Source: Streptomyces fragilis | GTDB taxonomy: Bacteria > Actinomycetota > Actinomycetes > Streptomycetales > Streptomycetaceae | Direction: 5' to 3' | NCBI RefSeq assembly: GCF_003112515.1 | Contig: NZ_BEVZ01000008.1 | Span: 124,001-188,000 of the forward strand | DNA: 64,000 nucleotides | Notes under the pieces: generated by a model | Database searches by the model: none | What the model was told of the DNA's origin: nothing | Seen by the model: the letters and a program-made list of their open reading frames with translations, nothing else | Translations under genes and position numbers: made by a program | Shown: one piece after another, positions 45,498 to 53,804 of the stretch | How positions within the stretch are numbered: position 1 is the stretch's first letter | Layout: the number at the start of each line of letters is the position of its first letter

Positions 45498-47840
45498 GTG
45501 GCCCAGGCGGCAGACTTCCAGGGGATGAGTTCCTCACCTGGCCGCCGGTGGTTGCGGCGCACCGGCGCAGTGCTGGCCGGGGCGCCTCTGCTGGCCGGCT
45601 TCTTCCTCCTGCCCTCCGCCGAGGAGGCGGCAGCGGCGCCGGCGAGCGCGCCGACCACCGCGAAGGCCGCCGAGGCCGCCTCCGGTCCTGTCACGGTCGC
45701 GCTGAACAAGGTGACGCCCGGCGTCCTGTCCGAGGGCGACACGCTGACCGTGTCGGGCACCGTCACCAACACCACCAGCAAGCCGATCACCGAGGCTCGG
45801 GTGGACCTCCGGCTGGGGCGGGCTCTGGGGACCCGCTCGGCCATCGACAACGTCTCCCGGCTCACCACGTTCCAGGCCGGTGTGGACGGCAACGCGGTCG
45901 GCGGCAAGTACACCGCCGGGTTCGAGCGGCTCGAGCCGAAGGTCTCGCAGGTCTTCACCATCACGGTCCCCGCCGACGAGCTGGGCCTGGGCGAGGCGGG
46001 GGTCTACCAGTTCGGCGCCTCGGTCTCGGGTCTGACCGCGGAGCAGCCGTGGGCGGAGCAGGTGCTCGGCATCCGGCGGACCGTCCTGCCCTGGCAGCCG
46101 GACACCCGGACGGCCACCCGGACGACCTTCCTGTGGCCGTTGACCTCGGAGGTCAGCATGACCGCCGAGACGGCCTCCGACGACCGATCCCCGATGTTCC
46201 TCAACGACTCCCTGGGCAAGGAGATCGCACCCGGTGGGCGCCTGGACCGCATGGTCTCCCTGGGCGACGAGCTGGACATCACCTGGGTGGTGGACCCGGA
46301 CCTGCTGGCCACGGTCGACGCGATGGCGGACACCGCCTACGAGGTGAAGACGGAGGACGGCCGCGAGGTCCGCGGCGCCCACCAGAAGGATGCCGCCCGC
46401 TGGCTGTCCAAGCTCATCGCCGCGGTCAAGGACGAAGAGGTCGTCGCCCTGCCGTACGGGGACCCGGACCTGGCCTCCATCGCACACAACGGCCGCAACG
46501 TCAGCGGCACCCTGAACCAGCTCAAGAGCGCCACCGACGTGGCCGCCCTGACCGTGCGGACCGTCCTCCACGTGGACGCCTCCACGGAGTACGCCTGGCC
46601 TGTCGACGGCGCGCTCGACCCCGCGATCAAGAACGTGGCCACCTCGGCCGGCGCCGACAAGGTGATCACGCGCAGCGACAGCCTCAAGGACGGCCTGTCG
46701 TACACCCCCTCCGCCGCCCGCCCCATCGGCGGCGGCACCACCGCCGTGGTGGCCGACGCCTGGCTGTCGACCGCCTTCCAGGGCGACCTGTCCCGGGCCG
46801 AGAACTCCACCCTGGCCGTGCAGCAGTTCCTCGGCCAGAGTCTCGCGATCACCCAGCAGACCAACCGGGAGCGCAGCATCCTCGTCGCTCCGCAGCGCAC
46901 CCCGTCCGCGGCCCAGGCCCAGACCATGGCCGAGGCACTGACCGCCCTCCGGGACGGGTCCTGGTCCCTGCCGCAGGCACTGTCCGAGACCGCGGGGGCG
47001 GATCCCGATCCGCGCGCCTCCTCCACGGTGCCGCCTCGCTCCGCCTACCCCTCCGCGCTGCGCAAGAAGGAACTCCCCCGGGAGGCCTTCGAGCAGATCG
47101 CACGGACGCAGGACAAGCTCGACAGCTTCAAGGTCATCCTCAGCGCGAAGGGACGGGTGGTGACCCCCTTCGGCCGGGCCATGAACCGCGCGATGTCGGT
47201 CTCCTGGCGGGGACACGCAGGTGCGGCGGGCGACTACCGTGCCGATGTCAAGGCCTACCTGGACGACCTCGCCGATCGTGTGTGGCTGATCGACAAGTCG
47301 GAGACCAAGCTCTCCGGCCACAGCGCCACCATCCCGGTGACCGTCAAGAACGACCTGCTGCAGGACGTCGAGGGTCTCGTCGTCAGGCTGACCTCCACCA
47401 ATCCGACGCGCCTGGAGATCAACGGGAAGCGGTACGACGAGCAAGCCATCACCGTGGCCGGCAGCCGCAGCCACTCGGCGAAGTTCACCACCTCGGCGAA
47501 CGCCAACGGTCCGTCCACCGTCATCGCCCAGCTCTACACCGAGGACGGCCAGGCCTACGGTCGGCCGGTGACGTTCAAGGTGCGGGCCACCGAGGTGACG
47601 GCGACGGTCATGCTGGTGATCGGCGGTGGCGTGCTGATCCTGGTGCTGGCCGGCTTCCGGATGTACACCCAGCGCAAGCGCGCCGCGGCCCGCCGCGACG
47701 CGGAGGCCGACGCCGCGGCCGAGCAGGAGGACGGCGCCGGCCGGGCCCCGGACGCCTCCGAGCAGGCGAGTGACCCGGCCCCGGACACCTCGGCCGAAAA
47801 CGCCGACCCGTCCGCCACGGGTGAGAAAGTGGACCGTTGA
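45498..47840 (+). CDS. DUF6049 exported, membrane-anchored protein
   Basis: 780-aa protein of unknown function, equivalent by position to the conserved protein upstream of MurJ in mycobacteria (Rv3909 in M. tuberculosis). A signal peptide (RRWLRRTGAVLAGAPLLAGFFLLPSA) is followed by a large extracytoplasmic region. This starts with a beta-sandwich-like domain (VTVALNKVTPGVLSEGDTLTVSGTVTN) and ends with another (SETKLSGHSATIPVTVKNDL). A C-terminal helix (TVMLVIGGGVLILVLAGF) and a charged cytoplasmic tail rich in Asp, Glu and Ala complete it. GTG at 45498. It is 47 bp upstream of murJ in the same direction, so a role linked to lipid II flipping or its regulation is inferred. Confidence 0.85.
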   Translation: MAQAADFQGMSSSPGRRWLRRTGAVLAGAPLLAGFFLLPSAEEAAAAPASAPTTAKAAEAASGPVTVALNKVTPGVLSEGDTLTVSGTVTNTTSKPITEARVDLRLGRALGTRSAIDNVSRLTTFQAGVDGNAVGGKYTAGFERLEPKVSQVFTITVPADELGLGEAGVYQFGASVSGLTAEQPWAEQVLGIRRTVLPWQPDTRTATRTTFLWPLTSEVSMTAETASDDRSPMFLNDSLGKEIAPGGRLDRMVSLGDELDITWVVDPDLLATVDAMADTAYEVKTEDGREVRGAHQKDAARWLSKLIAAVKDEEVVALPYGDPDLASIAHNGRNVSGTLNQLKSATDVAALTVRTVLHVDASTEYAWPVDGALDPAIKNVATSAGADKVITRSDSLKDGLSYTPSAARPIGGGTTAVVADAWLSTAFQGDLSRAENSTLAVQQFLGQSLAITQQTNRERSILVAPQRTPSAAQAQTMAEALTALRDGSWSLPQALSETAGADPDPRASSTVPPRSAYPSALRKKELPREAFEQIARTQDKLDSFKVILSAKGRVVTPFGRAMNRAMSVSWRGHAGAAGDYRADVKAYLDDLADRVWLIDKSETKLSGHSATIPVTVKNDLLQDVEGLVVRLTSTNPTRLEINGKRYDEQAITVAGSRSHSAKFTTSANANGPSTVIAQLYTEDGQAYGRPVTFKVRATEVTATVMLVIGGGVLILVLAGFRMYTQRKRAAARRDAEADAAAEQEDGAGRAPDASEQASDPAPDTSAENADPSATGEKVDR

Positions 47841-47887
47841 GCGATGTCGAGGCCGGTCGGCCCGGGAAACCATGAGGTGGGGTAACC

Positions 47888-50152
47888 ATGAACGCGCCGT
47901 ACGACGGTGACCGCGGCCGGTCCGCGAGCGGGCCGGGCCACCCCGGGGTGCCGCCGACCGAGCACGGGCAGGTGCCTCCGCAGCCGCCCGCGGACACGTA
48001 CTTCCAGGACGCCTACGACCAGGACCCCTACCGGGGGCAGGACCTGTCCGCGCAGCATCCGGCCGGTGAGGCGCACTACGACCGTTCCGCGCGGCCGCCG
48101 GTGACGCCGGAAGCGCACGCCGCGCAGGAGGGCCCGCAGGCACCCGAGCCGCCCCGGGCTCCGGACCCGCGGGTCTGGGCCCCGGCGCCCGGCCAGGCGC
48201 CGACGGGTGCCCGGTCGTCCGCGGACGACCGCTCCCACTACGTCGGCGTCGACGAACTGGTGAGCGGTGCCGCCTCGGCGGAACAGCACCCGGACGCCTT
48301 CGCCAACCTCTACCGCGACCAGCAGCCGAGCGGTGCCAGGCCTCCGGCCGGCGCCGCGGCGGGTCCTGGCGTGCCCCCGATGGGCGTGCCTGGCCCCGCG
48401 CAGCCCCCGACGGTCCCCGGCGTGCCTCCCGGGCCCGCCGGACCGCCGCAGGCCCACCCTGAGCCGTCCGGCCCCGCAGCCGGCGGACCGGAGCAGCCTG
48501 TGGCGGCGCCCAAGAAGGGCGGCCGGGCCTCCGGTCTCCTCAAGTCGAGCGCCGTGATGGCCGCGGGCACCCTGGTGTCACGGCTCACCGGGTTCGTCCG
48601 CTCGATGATGATCGTCGCCGCCTTGGGCCTCGGTCTGCTCGGCGAGGCGTTCCAGGTCTCCTACCAGCTGCCGACGATGATCTACATCCTCACCGTGGGT
48701 GGTGGCCTGAACTCGGTCTTCGTGCCTCAGCTGGTACGCGCCATGAAGAACGACGAGGACGGCGGCGAGGCGTACGCCAACCGCCTCCTCACCTTGGTGA
48801 TGGTGTCACTGGCCGTCCTCACCGGCCTCGCCATGCTGGGCGCACCGCTCCTGGTCCGGGCGCTGTCGGACTCCCTCGCCGAAGACCCCGCTGCCAACGA
48901 CGTCGCCGTCACCCTCAGCCTGTACTTCCTGCCCACGATCTTCTTCATGGGCATCCACGTGGTGATGGGCCAGATCCTCAATGCGAGGAACCGGTTCGGC
49001 GCGATGATGTGGACCCCGGTCCTCAACAACATCGTCATCATCGTGACGCTCGGCATGTTCCTGTGGGTCTACGGCACGTCCGCCGACTCGAAGATGAGCG
49101 TGGAGAGCATTCCTCCGGAAGGCGTCCGTCTCGTCGGCATCGGCGTGCTGCTGGGCCTGGTGGTGCAGGCGCTGGCGATGATCCCGTATCTCAAGGAGAG
49201 CGGCTTCCGGCTGCGGCTGCGCTTCGACTGGCGAGGGCACGGCCTGGGCAAGGCAGCGAAGCTGGCGAAGTGGACCATCCTCTTCGTCCTGGCCAACCAG
49301 CTCGGCGCCGTGGTGGTCTCCCAGCTGGCCACCCGGGCGCTCGTGGACGGCCAGAATGAAGTCGGTACCGGTTTCAGCGCCTACGCCAACGCCCAGCTGA
49401 TCTGGGGCCTGCCGCAGGCCATCATCACCGTGTCACTGATGGCCGCGCTGCTGCCCCGGTTGGCCCGCTCCGCGGCGGAGGACGACACCGGCGCGGTCCG
49501 GGACGACATCTCGCAGGGCCTGCGGACCACGGCCGTCGCGATCGTCCCGATCGCCTTCGGGTTCATCGCCCTCGGCGTCCCCATGTGCAACCTGATGTTC
49601 GGTGGTTCCGGCACCGCCGCGGCGACCAACATGGGCTACATGCTGATGGCCTTCGGTCTCGGCCTGATCCCCTATTCGGTCCAGTACGTGGTGCTGCGCG
49701 CCTTCTACGCCTACGAGGACACCCGGACCCCCTTCTACAACACGGTGATCGTCGCTGCGGGCAACGCCGGCGCGTCGTTCCTCTGCTTCCTGCTGCTGCC
49801 CGCCCGCTGGGCCGTCGTCGGCATGGCCGCCTCGTACGGCCTGGCGTACGGCATCGGTGTGGGTGTCGCCTGGCGGCGCCTGCGCAGGAAGCTCGGCGGT
49901 GACCTGGACGGCGCCCGCGTCCTGCGGACGTATGCCAGGCTCTGCATCGCGTCCGTTCCGGCCGCCGCACTCAGCGGGGCCGTCTGCTACGGCATCGGCC
50001 GGACCCTGGGCTGGGGTCTCCTCGGCTCGCTGAGCGCGCTGGTCCTGGGCGGGATCGTTCTTCTCGGAGTCTTCTTCCTCGCCGCCCGGCGGATGAGGGT
50101 GGAGGAGCTGAACTCTCTGGTCGGCATGGTCCGTGGACGCCTCGGGCGATGA
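47888..50152 (+). CDS. murJ: Lipid II flippase MurJ
   Basis: 754-aa MurJ/MviN protein moving lipid II across the membrane for peptidoglycan synthesis. Residues 1-~212 are Pro/Ala/Gly-rich and probably disordered in the cytoplasm (a feature of streptomycete MurJ). The core starts KSSAVMAAGTLVSRLTGFVRSM and has about 14 helices. Conserved signatures include SYQLPTMIYILTVGGGLNSVFVPQL, and QLATRALVDGQ. ATG at 47888 with GAGGTGGGG upstream. Unlike the fused mycobacterial MviN, the pseudokinase is a separate gene 117 bp downstream. Confidence 0.95.
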   Translation: MNAPYDGDRGRSASGPGHPGVPPTEHGQVPPQPPADTYFQDAYDQDPYRGQDLSAQHPAGEAHYDRSARPPVTPEAHAAQEGPQAPEPPRAPDPRVWAPAPGQAPTGARSSADDRSHYVGVDELVSGAASAEQHPDAFANLYRDQQPSGARPPAGAAAGPGVPPMGVPGPAQPPTVPGVPPGPAGPPQAHPEPSGPAAGGPEQPVAAPKKGGRASGLLKSSAVMAAGTLVSRLTGFVRSMMIVAALGLGLLGEAFQVSYQLPTMIYILTVGGGLNSVFVPQLVRAMKNDEDGGEAYANRLLTLVMVSLAVLTGLAMLGAPLLVRALSDSLAEDPAANDVAVTLSLYFLPTIFFMGIHVVMGQILNARNRFGAMMWTPVLNNIVIIVTLGMFLWVYGTSADSKMSVESIPPEGVRLVGIGVLLGLVVQALAMIPYLKESGFRLRLRFDWRGHGLGKAAKLAKWTILFVLANQLGAVVVSQLATRALVDGQNEVGTGFSAYANAQLIWGLPQAIITVSLMAALLPRLARSAAEDDTGAVRDDISQGLRTTAVAIVPIAFGFIALGVPMCNLMFGGSGTAAATNMGYMLMAFGLGLIPYSVQYVVLRAFYAYEDTRTPFYNTVIVAAGNAGASFLCFLLLPARWAVVGMAASYGLAYGIGVGVAWRRLRRKLGGDLDGARVLRTYARLCIASVPAAALSGAVCYGIGRTLGWGLLGSLSALVLGGIVLLGVFFLAARRMRVEELNSLVGMVRGRLGR

Positions 50153-50269
50153 GTCCGGGGTAGGCGCACAACCATCGGCCGCCACCGCGTGTCGTGCGGA
50201 GTGATGGACTGTGGGCACAATGGGTTTCGGCGTGGTGGGCACGCAATGAATGGGGAGGCAGGAACGACG

Positions 50270-51946
50270 GTGGCGGAACGAAGCACAGCTGCCGTCGACG
50301 TGGCAGGCACCGGCGGCGACGAGTCGTCGACCGCCGAGGCGGACCAGTCCACGGCCGACGGGGTGGCCCAGAAGCGGCGACCGGACACGGAGCACGACCA
50401 GGCGCAGGCCGACGCGGTGGTGACGGACCAGGTCCCGGCCCGGGCGCTCGAGCTGCACAGCGGCCACAAGCTGGCCAAGCGGTACCGCCTGGAGGAATGC
50501 GTCACCCGTCTGGACGGGTTCAGCAGCTGGCGGGCGATGGACGAGATGCTGCGCCGTGCCGTCGGCGTGCACATCCTGCCGACCGACCACCCGCGCGCCC
50601 GCTCGGTCCTGTCCGCGGCCCGCGCCGCGGCGCTCCTCGGTGACCCCCGGTTCGTCCAGGTCCTCGACGCCGTCGAGGACGACGACCTGGTCTACGTGGT
50701 CCACGAGTGGCTCCCCGACGCCACCGAACTCACCGGCCTGCTGGCCTCCGGGCCGCTGGAGGCGCACGAGGCCTACCAGATGGTGCTGCAGGTCTCCCAG
50801 GCCATGGCGGCGGCCCACCGCGAAGGCCTCGCCCACCTCTGCCTCACCCCGAGCACCGTCCTGCGCACCTCCGCGGGACAGTGGCGGATCCGCGGCCTCG
50901 CCGTGAGCTCCGCCCTGCGCGGCATCAGCTCCGACACCCCGCAGCGCGCCGACACCGAAGCCGTCGGCGCTCTCCTCTACGCGGCCCTCACCCACCGCTG
51001 GCCCTACGAGACGGATGCCCACGGTCTCGCCGGCCTGCCCAAGGACCTCGGGCTGATTCCTCCGGACCAGGTCCGGGCCGGGGTCCACCTCGGCCTGTCG
51101 GAACTGGCGATGCGCGCGCTCGCCAACAACGGCGCCACCGCCTCCCGCCACGACTCCGCCTGCACCACGCCGGAGGAACTGGCCAAGGCGGTCATGGAGA
51201 TGCCGCGCGTCCGGCGTCCCGAGCCGTCCTTCACCCCGCCGTCGGAGTACGTGCGGCCTCCCTACGCCCCGCCCGGCTACACGGCGGCGGGCCCCGTGCA
51301 GCCGCCCGTGCCCACTCCGCCCGCCCCGCTGGACACCAAGACGGGCAAGGCGCTCAAGTGGGCCGTCTCGGCGCTCCTGATCGCCGCCCTCGGCCTCGGC
51401 AGCTGGCAGCTCGCGGACACCTTGCTGGGCAAGAGGAACGAGCCGCTCAAGACGGTGCCGCAGAACGCGCCCCAGGACGAGAAGCCGAAAGCGCCCCAGC
51501 CGATAACCATCAAGGGCGCCACCGACTTCGACCCGTTCGGCAAGGACGGCCGCGAGAAGCCCGCGGACATAGGGAAGGTCTACGACGCCGAGTCCGGCAC
51601 CTACTGGCAGACGGACTACTACTCGGGTGACGCCAAGTTCGGCAACCTGAAGTCGGGCGTCGGAGTGATCCTCGACCTCGGCAAGAAGCAGCCGGTCGGC
51701 AAGGTCACCGTCACCTTCGTGGGCGAGACCTCGGTCGAGCTGCGCGCGGCGTCCGGCACGGCCGATGCCCAGCCCACCACCTTCGACGCATACGAGAAGG
51801 TGGCCAATGGCTCCGGCACGAAGGTCACGCTCACGCCGGGCAAGGACCTCGAGTCCCGCTACCTTCTGGTCTGGCTGACCAAGCTTCCGCCGGAGAGCGC
51901 CGGCACCTTCCGCGGCCGGGTGGTCGACGTCAAGGTGACCAGCTGA
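50270..51946 (+). CDS. Membrane-anchored pseudokinase, MurJ partner
   Basis: 558-aa protein with a Ser/Thr-kinase fold lacking catalytic residues, one membrane helix (~364-382, AVSALLIAALGLGSW) and a C-terminal extracytoplasmic beta-sandwich resembling discoidin/carbohydrate-binding domains (TYWQTDYYSGDAKFGNL to VDVKVTS). Kinase landmarks are degenerate: the VAIK lysine is His101 (RRAVGVHILP), the HRD Asp is Cys191 (AHLCLTPSTV), the catalytic-loop Asn is Thr196, and DFG reads GLA (209-211). In mycobacteria the same pseudokinase module is fused to MviN and binds FhaA when phosphorylated. GTG at 50270 has GGGGAGG upstream; an in-frame ATG at 50246 is possible. It precedes the sigM-like gene by 81 bp. 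Confidence 0.9.
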   Translation: MAERSTAAVDVAGTGGDESSTAEADQSTADGVAQKRRPDTEHDQAQADAVVTDQVPARALELHSGHKLAKRYRLEECVTRLDGFSSWRAMDEMLRRAVGVHILPTDHPRARSVLSAARAAALLGDPRFVQVLDAVEDDDLVYVVHEWLPDATELTGLLASGPLEAHEAYQMVLQVSQAMAAAHREGLAHLCLTPSTVLRTSAGQWRIRGLAVSSALRGISSDTPQRADTEAVGALLYAALTHRWPYETDAHGLAGLPKDLGLIPPDQVRAGVHLGLSELAMRALANNGATASRHDSACTTPEELAKAVMEMPRVRRPEPSFTPPSEYVRPPYAPPGYTAAGPVQPPVPTPPAPLDTKTGKALKWAVSALLIAALGLGSWQLADTLLGKRNEPLKTVPQNAPQDEKPKAPQPITIKGATDFDPFGKDGREKPADIGKVYDAESGTYWQTDYYSGDAKFGNLKSGVGVILDLGKKQPVGKVTVTFVGETSVELRAASGTADAQPTTFDAYEKVANGSGTKVTLTPGKDLESRYLLVWLTKLPPESAGTFRGRVVDVKVTS

Positions 51947-52027
51947 CACGTCGGGGACGGGCCGCCGCTCCGGATGCCACGGGGGTAGCGGCCCACCCGG
52001 GGGAAGGAACCACAGGGGGAGGGGCGG

Positions 52028-52741
52028 ATGGCGGACGCCGGCGGGTACGACGCAACGAGCGACCAGGAACTGCTGGACCTCCACCTCCGGGGCGACCCCG
52101 ACGCCTTCGGTGAACTGGTCCGCCGCCATCGCGACCGTCTCTGGGCGGTGGCACTGCGCACCCTCGGCGACCGGGAGGAGGCGGCCGACGCCGTGCAGGA
52201 CGCCCTGGTGTCCGCCTACCGGTCCGCACACACCTTTCGCGGCCATTCGGCCGTCACCACCTGGCTGCACCGCATCACGGTGAATGCCTGCCTGGACCGT
52301 CTCCGCAAAGCAGCCACCCGCAGGACCTCCCCGGTGGACGACCCGGAGCGCATGGAGCAACTGCTGGAGCCGCACGAGGCGGCCTCCGCCCCCGCCGAGC
52401 GCAACGCCCTGCAGCGGGAATTGGTCGCGGCTCTCGCCACCCTGCCGGCCGACCAGCGCGCGGCCCTGGTCCTGGTGGACATGCAGGGGTATCCCGTCGC
52501 GGAGGCAGCCGGAATCCTCGACGTCCCCGTCGGTACCGTGAAGAGCCGCTGCGCCCGGGGGAGAGCCCGGTTGCTGCCCCTGCTGACCCATCTGCGGCCG
52601 TCACGTGAACGAGCACGACACCCTTCGGGTGAAGGACGGAACCACCCGCCCCGCGCATCCGTCCCACCTGGGGCGCCCGAGAGGCTTCCCACCGGACCCC
52701 CCGATTCTGCTACCGCGAAGGGCGGAGGTGAACGCACGTGA
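52028..52741 (+). CDS. sigM: ECF sigma factor, SigM type
   Basis: 237-aa ECF sigma factor. Region 2 covers about 12-80 (FGELVRRHRDRLWAVALRTLG, DAVQDALVSAYRSAHTFRG). Region 4 (~130-180) holds LPADQRAALVLVDMQGYPVAEAA and VPVGTVKSRCARGRARL. A Pro/Arg-rich tail of ~50 residues follows and is unusual. The name follows the position between the murJ/pseudokinase block and trxBA, as for sigM in mycobacteria. ATG at 52028 with GGGGGAGGGG upstream. The stop overlaps the anti-sigma start by 4 bp (translational coupling). Stress signal unknown. Confidence 0.9.
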   Translation: MADAGGYDATSDQELLDLHLRGDPDAFGELVRRHRDRLWAVALRTLGDREEAADAVQDALVSAYRSAHTFRGHSAVTTWLHRITVNACLDRLRKAATRRTSPVDDPERMEQLLEPHEAASAPAERNALQRELVAALATLPADQRAALVLVDMQGYPVAEAAGILDVPVGTVKSRCARGRARLLPLLTHLRPSRERARHPSGEGRNHPPRASVPPGAPERLPTGPPDSATAKGGGERT

Positions 52742-53643
52742 CCGCGAGGAAGGACACGGCCGGGCACCCGGACGTCACCGAAATCTCCGACCTGGCGGAG
52801 GGCGCCCTCACACCCGACCGCGCGGCGTCGGTGCGCGGTCACCTCGACGACTGCGTCCTCTGTGCCGACGTCCTCTCGGCACTGGAGGAGATCCGCTGCG
52901 CGCTCGGAACCCTCCCGGGACCGGTGCGGATGCCCGCCGATGTCTCCGGACGGATCGACGCCGCCCTCGCTGCCGAAGCGCTGCTGAGCTCCTCCGGCAC
53001 CGCTGCTGCCACATCTCCGGGTGAGCTGGACGCTGACGCTGCTCGCGCGACACATGTTTCACGTGAAACACAGGGGGACGCCACGCGGCCCGCAGGCCGC
53101 GCCGGATCGCGCCCTTCGGGCCGGAAGCCCGCCGCGGCAGCCGTCAGCCCGGGCCGACCCGTCGCAGCGCGGCCCCGGACGCGCGCCACCCGTCGCCGCT
53201 CTCTGACGCTCGGCGTGGTTCTCGCCGTCGCAGCGCTCGGCATCGGTGTCTGGGTGACCCAGCCCTTCCAGACGGACACCCCTTCCCCCGCCGCGGCCAC
53301 CTTCTCCGGGCAGCCGCTCCAGCAGCGTGTGGCCGGCCTCCTCGACGAGACCGACATGTCCACGCAGTCGTCCTCCCCCCAGCCCAGAACGCTGGTCCGT
53401 CCGGCTGTCGAGGTCCCCGCCTGCATCCGGGCCGGAATCGCCGGCGATGCGGAGGCACTCGCCGCGCAGCGCGGCAGGTTCCAGGACAAGGACGCCTACC
53501 TGGTGGTCCTGCCCCACGCCACGAAGGACGCTCGGGTGACCGCCTATGTGGTGGACGCTTCGTGCATCACCCAGGCTTCCTCGGGCAAGGAGACCAAGGG
53601 AGACGTTCTCCTCCAGCGCTCGTACGCCCGAACCTCGAACTGA
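52738..53643 (+). CDS. Zinc-finger (ZAS) anti-sigma factor, membrane anchored
   Basis: 301-aa anti-sigma factor for the adjacent sigma factor. The ZAS motif Hx3CxxC is present as H35-x3-C39-x2-C42 (VRGHLDDCVLCADVL). A long linker (~85-155) rich in Ala, Arg and Pro leads to one membrane helix (~155-175, LTLGVVLAVAALGIGVWV) and a C-terminal extracytoplasmic domain with two cysteines (VPACIRAG, DASCITQ), so the signal may be redox or envelope stress. The GTG start overlaps the sigma-factor stop. A perfect parS at 53056-53069 is embedded in the linker, encoding HVSRETQ. Confidence 0.9.
   Translation: MTARKDTAGHPDVTEISDLAEGALTPDRAASVRGHLDDCVLCADVLSALEEIRCALGTLPGPVRMPADVSGRIDAALAAEALLSSSGTAAATSPGELDADAARATHVSRETQGDATRPAGRAGSRPSGRKPAAAAVSPGRPVAARPRTRATRRRSLTLGVVLAVAALGIGVWVTQPFQTDTPSPAAATFSGQPLQQRVAGLLDETDMSTQSSSPQPRTLVRPAVEVPACIRAGIAGDAEALAAQRGRFQDKDAYLVVLPHATKDARVTAYVVDASCITQASSGKETKGDVLLQRSYARTSN
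53056..53069. promoter_or_regulatory. parS site within the anti-sigma coding sequence
   Basis: Perfect GTTTCACGTGAAAC, in frame to code VSRET in the linker of the anti-sigma factor. Confidence 0.93.
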
Positions 53644-53695
53644 CGGCGGCCGCTCGACGCCCGCCTTGAGACACTCGCGTGCCCGCGCACAGTGG

Positions 53696-53721
53696 GGAAT
53701 GCCCGGCCTCTAGGATCCGTT
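53696..53721 (+). promoter_or_regulatory. SigR-type promoter of trxBA
   Basis: GGGAAT with GGAAT at 53696-53700, then 18 nt, then GTT at 53719-53721. This matches the sigma-R (thiol-oxidative stress) promoter pattern GGAAT-N18-GTT described for S. coelicolor trxBA, and lies about 84 bp upstream of trxB. Confidence 0.85.
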
Positions 53722-53804
53722 GGGGTGAGGTGAGACCACCGAACCAGGCTCACCGCACCAGCAGAGCCCCCTGAAGACGTAGTCCAGAGACGAGGAAACC
53801 CGCC

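Noticed and set aside
45860..45880. Minus-strand VVSRET translation that looks like a parS-encoded peptide
   Set aside because: The DNA there reads GTGGTGAGCCGGGAGACG, not the parS palindrome.
45302..47773. Long plus-strand frame overlapping the DUF6049 gene in another phase
   Set aside because: Arg/Gly/Pro-rich translation without domains; the other phase has a signal peptide, membrane helix and family similarity.
49433..52591. Open frame of 1052 codons on the minus strand opposite murJ and the pseudokinase
   Set aside because: Mirror frame of real genes in high-GC DNA; no start signal and no recognisable fold.
52600..52620. TCACGTGA core resembling parS at the end of sigM
   Set aside because: Only the central eight bases fit; the outer positions give about five mismatches to GTTTCACGTGAAAC.
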